Below the pieces are notes generated by a model that did not search any database, was not told the DNA's origin, and was given only the letters and a program-made list of their open reading frames with translations. Below, in pieces: positions 8,090 to 11,814 of a DNA stretch of 11,814 nucleotides (within the stretch, counting starts at the first letter, position 1; every line of letters starts with the position of its first letter). A program made the position numbers and the translations under genes. The DNA comes from Candidatus Latescibacter anaerobius SCGC AAA252-E07 (GTDB lineage: Bacteria > Latescibacterota > Latescibacteria > Latescibacterales > Latescibacteraceae), in NCBI GenBank assembly GCA_000403035.1, contig AQSL01000093.1, forward strand, positions 1-11,814, in the 5' to 3' direction.

Positions 8090-8120
8090 GGGTGTGTGAA
8101 AAAAGACTTTTTCACCGCCC
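8090..8120 (+). terminator. Second hairpin, GTGAAAAA/TTTTTCAC
   Basis: GTGAAAAA (8096-8103) pairs with TTTTTCAC (8108-8115) around a four-base loop, with outer GGG (8090-8092) and CCC (8118-8120) able to extend the stem across small internal loops. T bases lie within the 3' arm. It is a terminator-like element between the two paralogs. Confidence 0.4.
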
Positions 8121-8194
8121 TTATAAAGTTATAAAAACATGAAACGCTACGTAGACATAAAAAAATGGGGGAAATCGAGTAATATTAAAGAAAC

Positions 8195-8205
8195 ACTCTT
8201 ATTCG
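8195..8205 (-). promoter_or_regulatory. Candidate operator, inverted copy upstream of second paralog
   Basis: ACTCTTATTCG is the exact reverse complement of the 11-mer at 6765-6775 and ends 19 bp before the start codon of the second paralog. Confidence 0.3.
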
Positions 8206-8224
8206 TTTTAACAGGAGACACACC

Positions 8225-9355
8225 ATGAGCAATAACAAATCGAGACGTTCGTTTTTCAAAACCGCAGTTGCAGGTAGTGCATTCTTTTCTTCAGTATCGG
8301 GAACTCATGCGCAGCAAAGAAAGTTTAAAAGGAAAAATCCGGCTTCAAATGAGATGATAGAGGTCGGTATAATCACCTGTGGTGATTATACCCACATATC
8401 AGCAAGCTGGGGCATATTTATGAATCCGCCAATGGAAGGACATCGCGGGGTAATGTGGCCGAAAGCGACCGGTATGGTTATGACAATGGTATGGGATCAA
8501 GACCCCGAAGCGGCTGAAAACTTTGGAAAGATGTACAATGTAAAAGTAGCGAAAAACTACTATGACATGGTGGATAAAGTAGACGCTGTGATATTCTCAG
8601 GCTTTTATGAGTGCGGTTGGTGGCCGCAGCTTACCAAACCATACCTTGAAGCAGGGTTGCCCTGCCTCATTAACCGTCCGTTCGCACTCTCTATCAGAGA
8701 AGCAAACGAGTTGATTGAGCGATCCAAAAAATACAACGCTCCCATTTATGTTCCCTCGGCATTTGAAACACGGCTCGAAACCACTCAGCTCAGAAGCGAT
8801 CTGGTAAGATTGCAAAAAGAAGGTGCATATATTGTCGGAGCTTTTTCACATCAGACAACAGGAGAATATCCTGCTCATGGAGTTCATGGTATTTACGGTA
8901 TGTATTCAATTTTGCACCCGAAACTAAAAGCCGTAAGCTTACAGGCGGATACATGGTGGAAATTTGAATCGGCTTTCATGACCTGGAGATGCGAACAGGA
9001 AAATAATAGAGACTATTATGTGGGCTTCAATATGGGGACGAGATCAAAATTAGCATGGAGAAAAGTTTTAACATCCAGGGGCACTATCCAGGATAATATT
9101 GATCCTGGCGGAGATATTTCCACTCGTTTTTTAACACATAATTATCCCAACCTGTTTCAGTTTGAAAAAATGATAGAAACCTGTGAAATGCCTCAAACAC
9201 ATGATTTCATTATGGGAAAAACAATAGCATTTCTTGCCGGTTTTTATTCTCATTGTGAAAAAAACGGCCTGATGGTAAATTGCAGTGACCTGCCGGAAGA
9301 CTGGCGTGCACCAGAGGTACAACCGGACCGTATTTCAGATGAAATTTTCAGGTAA
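8225..9355 (+). CDS. Tat-exported Gfo/Idh/MocA-like protein, paralog 2
   Basis: This is a 376-residue protein with AGGAG seven bases before ATG. The Tat signal SRRSFFK has its twin Arg at 7-8 and a cut site after GTHA (residue 29). It aligns with paralog 1 without register change through residue 222: 34 of 60 residues match over 45-104 by hand count. Shared blocks are NYYDMVDKVDAVI, the segment GWWPQLTKPYLEAG, NRPFA at 150-154, VPSAFE, YPAHGVHG with His218 and His221, MPQTHDF, GFYSHCEK and LPEDWRAPEVQP. The Gly motif is again altered (TCGDYT). The segment after 270 diverges most (GTRSKLAWRK), which may reflect a different ligand. The first 51 bp from the ribosome site on are nearly identical to paralog 1, although the genes diverge afterwards. 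A periplasmic oxidoreductase-like role is inferred from fold and signal only. Confidence 0.75.
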   Translation: MSNNKSRRSFFKTAVAGSAFFSSVSGTHAQQRKFKRKNPASNEMIEVGIITCGDYTHISASWGIFMNPPMEGHRGVMWPKATGMVMTMVWDQDPEAAENFGKMYNVKVAKNYYDMVDKVDAVIFSGFYECGWWPQLTKPYLEAGLPCLINRPFALSIREANELIERSKKYNAPIYVPSAFETRLETTQLRSDLVRLQKEGAYIVGAFSHQTTGEYPAHGVHGIYGMYSILHPKLKAVSLQADTWWKFESAFMTWRCEQENNRDYYVGFNMGTRSKLAWRKVLTSRGTIQDNIDPGGDISTRFLTHNYPNLFQFEKMIETCEMPQTHDFIMGKTIAFLAGFYSHCEKNGLMVNCSDLPEDWRAPEVQPDRISDEIFR

Positions 9356-9366
9356 TACTATAATGG

Positions 9367-9390
9367 TTCCGTAAGCTTTGCTTACAGGAA
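9367..9390 (+). terminator. Short hairpin after paralog 2
   Basis: TTCCGTAAGC (9367-9376) pairs with GCTTACAGGAA (9380-9390) around a TTT loop, with one bulged A at 9386. It lies 11 bp after the stop codon. No T-run follows, so terminator function is only possible. Confidence 0.4.
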
Positions 9391-9556
9391 GAAAGAGATA
9401 ACCGGTACTCAATTGAAATAAAAAACAGATGCTATAAAAACGTATGTAACGATATAAATGAACCATATGCACGGTTGCCTCGACAGCCGAATATTATGGA
9501 GTTTTATGTCTCAGAATTATGAAAATTATTTTTAGAAAAAGGTGAACAAAATAATT

Positions 9557-10201
9557 ATGATACGAAGAACATTTCTTAAATACTCAGGTTCAGCAGCTGT
9601 CAGTATCTCATCAGGTGCTGTACTACCAAAATTGTGTTCCTGTAGTCAAAAAACCTCAATTACGGGACAACCTAACATTCTTCTTATCGTCGTAGATGAT
9701 GCGGGATGGAACGATTTTGGATACCACGGTTCTGAAATCAAAACACCAAACATTGACAGGATGGCTCATGAAGGTGTCGAACTCGATCAATTCTATGCTT
9801 ATCCTGTCTGCACACCGACATGGGCAGCACTTTTAACCGGTAAACCGCCAAGCCGCAGCGGTGTTGTCACAGCGATCGGAGCAGATACCGACCCGCCTTT
9901 ACCCCGCGATGCGGTAACTGTTGCGGAACTGCTCGGAAAACAGAGATACGACACAGCTATTACCGGCAAGTGGCATCTCGGGAACTCCTTGGATGTGAGC
10001 CCTCTCAGCTATGGTTTTAACCGCGCTCACGGTTTTTTTGGATCATGGGTCGATATATACACGCACCTGACACAAAAAAATAAAATAACCTGGCACCGTG
10101 ACGGTGAATTCATCGAGGAAAAAGGTCATGCTACCGACCTTAGAGAGAAGTGTTTTGATAATCTTAGCATCAGTTCCATTATTTTAAAAAAGTGCTCTTA
10201 A
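9557..10201 (+). pseudogene. Truncated Tat-signal sulfatase (N-terminal half), probably inactive
   Basis: The 214-residue product is about half the usual 450-500 residues of type I sulfatases. ATG 9557 is chosen because it starts a Tat signal (IRRTFLKY) and has GGTGA eleven bases upstream; GTG 9542 lacks a site. Family marks are PNILLIVVDDAGWNDFGYHG with metal ligands Asp47 and Asp48, TPNIDRMAHEGV, the modification motif at 85-95, and GKWHLG at 137-142 (Lys138, His140). The motif reads C85-TPTW-AALLTG. Cys85, the formylglycine precursor, is present, but position 89, normally Arg, is Trp (TGG at 9821, one transition from CGG). Homology fades after GHATDLREK, and a foreign-looking tail ends at TAA 10199-10201. 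The C-terminal metal-binding residues and subdomain are missing. It is best read as a decaying gene. Confidence 0.75.
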
Positions 10202-10424
10202 CGTTCTGGATACTCACGATGGATGTGATAACATATGTCCGGCAGCCACTGGAGAAATCAAATGTTTTCGTTCCATTTGACTTTTTCAGATTTAATTGAA
10301 ATTACACGTATATAAAACATAGAAAAAGGCTATTGTTCAGTCATTGAGTTAACTATAACCTAAAATGAATTTGATATGGAGATAGTATCATAAAAGAGTT
10401 ACACAGAAAATCCGGAAACGCTTT
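10202..10424. other. AT-rich spacer after the truncated sulfatase
   Basis: I find no recognisable gene here. The missing C-terminal half of the sulfatase is not visible in any + frame, so the loss looks like a deletion rather than a single frameshift. The only open + strand stretch noted, 10203-10280, encodes an unrecognised 25-residue peptide and is too short to interpret. Confidence 0.5.
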
Positions 10425-10614
10425 TTAAAAAACAATCAAAGTTTAACAAGGAGAACCATAAAGTCGAAGGAACCATCACAACGCTTATTTTTCGGCTCAG
10501 CACTTGAAGGAGCCGCAACTTTAAAAACAACCAAAGTTTAACAAGGAGAACCATAATGTCGAAGAAACCATCACGACGATCATTTTTCGGCTCAGCACTT
10601 GCAGGAGCTGCAAC
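10425..10614 (+). repeat. 95-bp imperfect tandem duplication of leader and Tat-signal start
   Basis: Copy 1 (10425-10519) and copy 2 (10520-10614) match at 86 of 95 positions by hand count. Copy 2 is the live leader, ribosome site, ATG and first codons of paralog 3. Copy 1 keeps the AAGGAG ribosome site (10448-10453) and the TTTTTCGGCTCAGCACTT stretch but has lost the start codon. Confidence 0.9.
10461..10541 (+). pseudogene. Decayed head of a Gfo/Idh/MocA-like paralog (start codon lost)
   Basis: Read in the frame of paralog 3, copy 1 begins AAG (10461) where the live gene has ATG (10556), then encodes SKEPSQRLFFGSALEGAATL. The live gene has SKKPSRRSFFGSALAGAATL. The twin Arg is now Gln-Arg. 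The frame reaches TAA at 10539-10541 inside the leader of the live gene; since 95 is not a multiple of three, the two copies are out of frame with each other. It cannot make a Tat-exported product. Confidence 0.8.
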
Positions 10615-11692
10615 CCTGTCAGCAGCATCGACTGCCAATGCAAAACCTACTCCATTCCGCCGTAAAAGCCCATCCTCGCTCGAGATGATTGAAATAGGTG
10701 TTATCTGCACTGGCGGTTATAATCACATGAATACAATGTGGCATGTCTATATGAATCCCCCGCTCAAGGATTATGCAGGAGGGTACTGGCCACGTTCAAC
10801 TGGCATGGTGGCGACAATGTGCTGGGATCCGAACCGTGAGTATGCCGAAGAATGGTCAAAGAGAAACGATGTGAAGATTGTCGACAACTACTACGATATG
10901 GTGGATAAAGTGGACGCTGTGATTCTGGCAGACTATGAAAGTTGCGGTTGGTTCCCGCAGCTCACAAAGCCTTATCTCGAAGCAGGAATTCCGAGCCTGA
11001 TCAACCGTCCCTTCGCCCTGAAGCTCGAAGATGCTGTCGAAATGATAGAGCGCTCTAAAAAATACAACACCCCCATTTTCGTGCCATCCGCTTTTGAATC
11101 ACGATACGAAGTGGTCCGTCAGAAGAACAACCTGAAACTACTCCTCGAACAGGGTGCTCTGATAAAAGGGGCGTTACAAAATAATGGTTCAAGCGAATAT
11201 GCCGCACATGGCTGTCATGGTATCTATAACCTTCACGAGGTTCTTGAGCCGGAAGTGAAAGCAGTTGGTTTCCAGACCGATAATGTCTGGCGTGAATATA
11301 AAGCCGCTATGATGACCTGGCGATGTGGACAGGAGAATGGCCATGATTACTTTGCCTGTGTACAGATGGGAGGCGGCTATAGATCTATGGGCTCGCAGCT
11401 TATCATAACGAGCAAGGGGCGTCTGTTCGAACATTACGACCGTGCAGGAGGAGTATACGAGCAACTCAGGTGGCATAACTATCCCGGCCTTTTCAATTTT
11501 GCGAAAATGGTCGAGACACGTAAAATGCCCCAGACCCATGAGCTTATACTCGCGAAAACAAAGACGTTTCTAACCGGTTTTTATTCGAATCTGGAAAAAA
11601 ACGGACAGATGGTCAATGTCGCCGACCTCCCCAAGACTTGGCGTGCACCTGACTGGGAGCCGAACCGGATGAAAAGTGTCAAGTTTGACTGA
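10556..11692 (+). CDS. Tat-exported Gfo/Idh/MocA-like protein, paralog 3
   Basis: This is a 378-residue protein; AAGGAG lies seven bases before ATG. The Tat signal SRRSFFG has its twin Arg at 7-8 and a cut site after TANA (residue 29). It stays in register with paralogs 1 and 2: NRPFA again at 150-154, His218 and His221 in YAAHGCHG, then MPQTHEL and LPKTWRAP. The Gly-rich loop reads CTGGYN, retaining one central Gly but not the outer ones of GxGxxG. GWFPQLTKPYLEAG and NYYDMVDKVDAVI are conserved. The C-terminus (EPNRMKSVKFD) replaces the QPDxISDEIF ending of the other two, and this gene is the most divergent of the three. It is flanked by a decayed head upstream and a decayed tail downstream. 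Role as for the family: a periplasmic oxidoreductase-like protein, substrate unknown. Confidence 0.75.
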   Translation: MSKKPSRRSFFGSALAGAATLSAASTANAKPTPFRRKSPSSLEMIEIGVICTGGYNHMNTMWHVYMNPPLKDYAGGYWPRSTGMVATMCWDPNREYAEEWSKRNDVKIVDNYYDMVDKVDAVILADYESCGWFPQLTKPYLEAGIPSLINRPFALKLEDAVEMIERSKKYNTPIFVPSAFESRYEVVRQKNNLKLLLEQGALIKGALQNNGSSEYAAHGCHGIYNLHEVLEPEVKAVGFQTDNVWREYKAAMMTWRCGQENGHDYFACVQMGGGYRSMGSQLIITSKGRLFEHYDRAGGVYEQLRWHNYPGLFNFAKMVETRKMPQTHELILAKTKTFLTGFYSNLEKNGQMVNVADLPKTWRAPDWEPNRMKSVKFD

Positions 11693-11696
11693 TCTT

Positions 11697-11759
11697 GTGC
11701 CGGAGCCAGGCCGTATTTCCGATAAACTGTTTCAATGGGTCGGCGTTAAAATTAATTAA
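11697..11759 (+). pseudogene. Probable decayed tail of another Gfo/Idh/MocA-like paralog
   Basis: After the stop of paralog 3, the +1 frame encodes VPEPGRISDKLFQWVGVKIN then TAA (11757-11759). RISDKLF parallels RISDEIF at the end of paralog 2. At DNA level, 17 of 22 bases (11711-11732 against 9328-9349) match. Paralog 3 already has its own full-length tail, so this looks like an extra remnant. The match is short, so chance is not excluded. Confidence 0.45.
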
Positions 11760-11814
11760 GTTCTGAGTTCCGGAATATTTTTGGTAAACAGAAGAGAATG
11801 GTTAAATTGAAAAG
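11760..11814. other. Window end, no feature recognised
   Basis: The last 55 bp contain only a short palindrome TTCCGGAA (11768-11775). No start of a further gene can be supported. Confidence 0.4.

Larger units (their letters stand above)
7952..8224. other. 273-bp spacer with two hairpins between paralogs 1 and 2
   Basis: No gene is visible here. The spacer holds a long hairpin (8020-8066), an A/T hairpin (8090-8120) and the inverted copy of the candidate operator (8195-8205). It ends in the leader block shared with paralog 1. Confidence 0.6.

Noticed and set aside
10203..10280. A short + strand peptide (VLDTHDGCDN...) as a displaced piece of the sulfatase C-terminus
   Set aside because: I recognise no sulfatase motif in it, and 25 codons is too short to judge.
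10277..10316. TTGACT (10277) and TATAAA (10311) as a promoter for paralog 3
   Set aside because: The spacing of 28 bp is far from 17, and no better-paired elements are present.
11640..11759. A frameshift near the end of paralog 3 that would join the RISDKLF tail to it
   Set aside because: Paralog 3 already aligns to the family end without a gap (EPNRMKSVKFD against QPDRISDEIFR) and has a family-typical length, so the later tail is extra.
1..11814. CRISPR array, tRNA, rRNA or transposase
   Set aside because: No regularly spaced repeats, cloverleaf-like segments, rRNA signatures or transposase-like frames were seen on reading the window.

Overview
The window reads as a piece of genome from an FCB-superphylum bacterium of a poorly cultivated lineage (Latescibacterota-, KSB1- or Zixibacteria-like; the phylum cannot be fixed from this sequence). 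The reasons are a C-terminal type IX secretion (Por) sorting domain, exported CBM9 and PKD domains, a TonB-like protein fused to DUF4159, and a set of Tat-exported Gfo/Idh/MocA-like proteins beside a Tat-signal sulfatase. All recognised genes are on the + strand. I see no tRNA, rRNA, CRISPR array or transposase.

Layout. Positions 3-2000 hold the 3' part of a large envelope protein with acidic calcium-binding-type repeats and a beta-strand-rich, outer-membrane-like end. At 2143-3381 lies a protein with a TonB-like membrane anchor and a DUF4159 domain. A 218-bp leader with two strong but apparently unused Shine-Dalgarno sequences precedes 3600-5498, a secreted protein with an N-terminal FlgD-type Ig fold and a C-terminal T9SS sorting domain, closed by a hairpin at 5532-5564. 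At 5619-6707 is an exported CBM9-like plus PKD protein.

The right half (6809-11692) is an accessory array. It has three paralogous Tat-exported Gfo/Idh/MocA-like proteins (6809-7951, 8225-9355, 10556-11692), with a truncated Tat-signal sulfatase (9557-10201) between the second and third. The paralogs share blocks at identical residue numbers, but the dinucleotide-binding glycine motif and the usual EKP motif are both altered, so I treat them as a divergent, possibly undescribed branch of the superfamily. Domain content suggests periplasmic handling of (possibly sulfated) saccharides, with secreted binding proteins, a hydrolase relic and periplasmic oxidoreductase-like proteins. No substrate can be read from the sequence.

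The array shows signs of gene birth and death. The third paralog is preceded by a 95-bp tandem copy of its own leader and Tat-signal start, with ATG changed to AAG and the twin arginine broken. It is followed by what looks like the decayed tail of another copy. The sulfatase has lost its C-terminal half and carries Trp in place of the active-site-motif Arg. The first two paralogs share a near-identical 51-bp start block and an 11-bp candidate operator.
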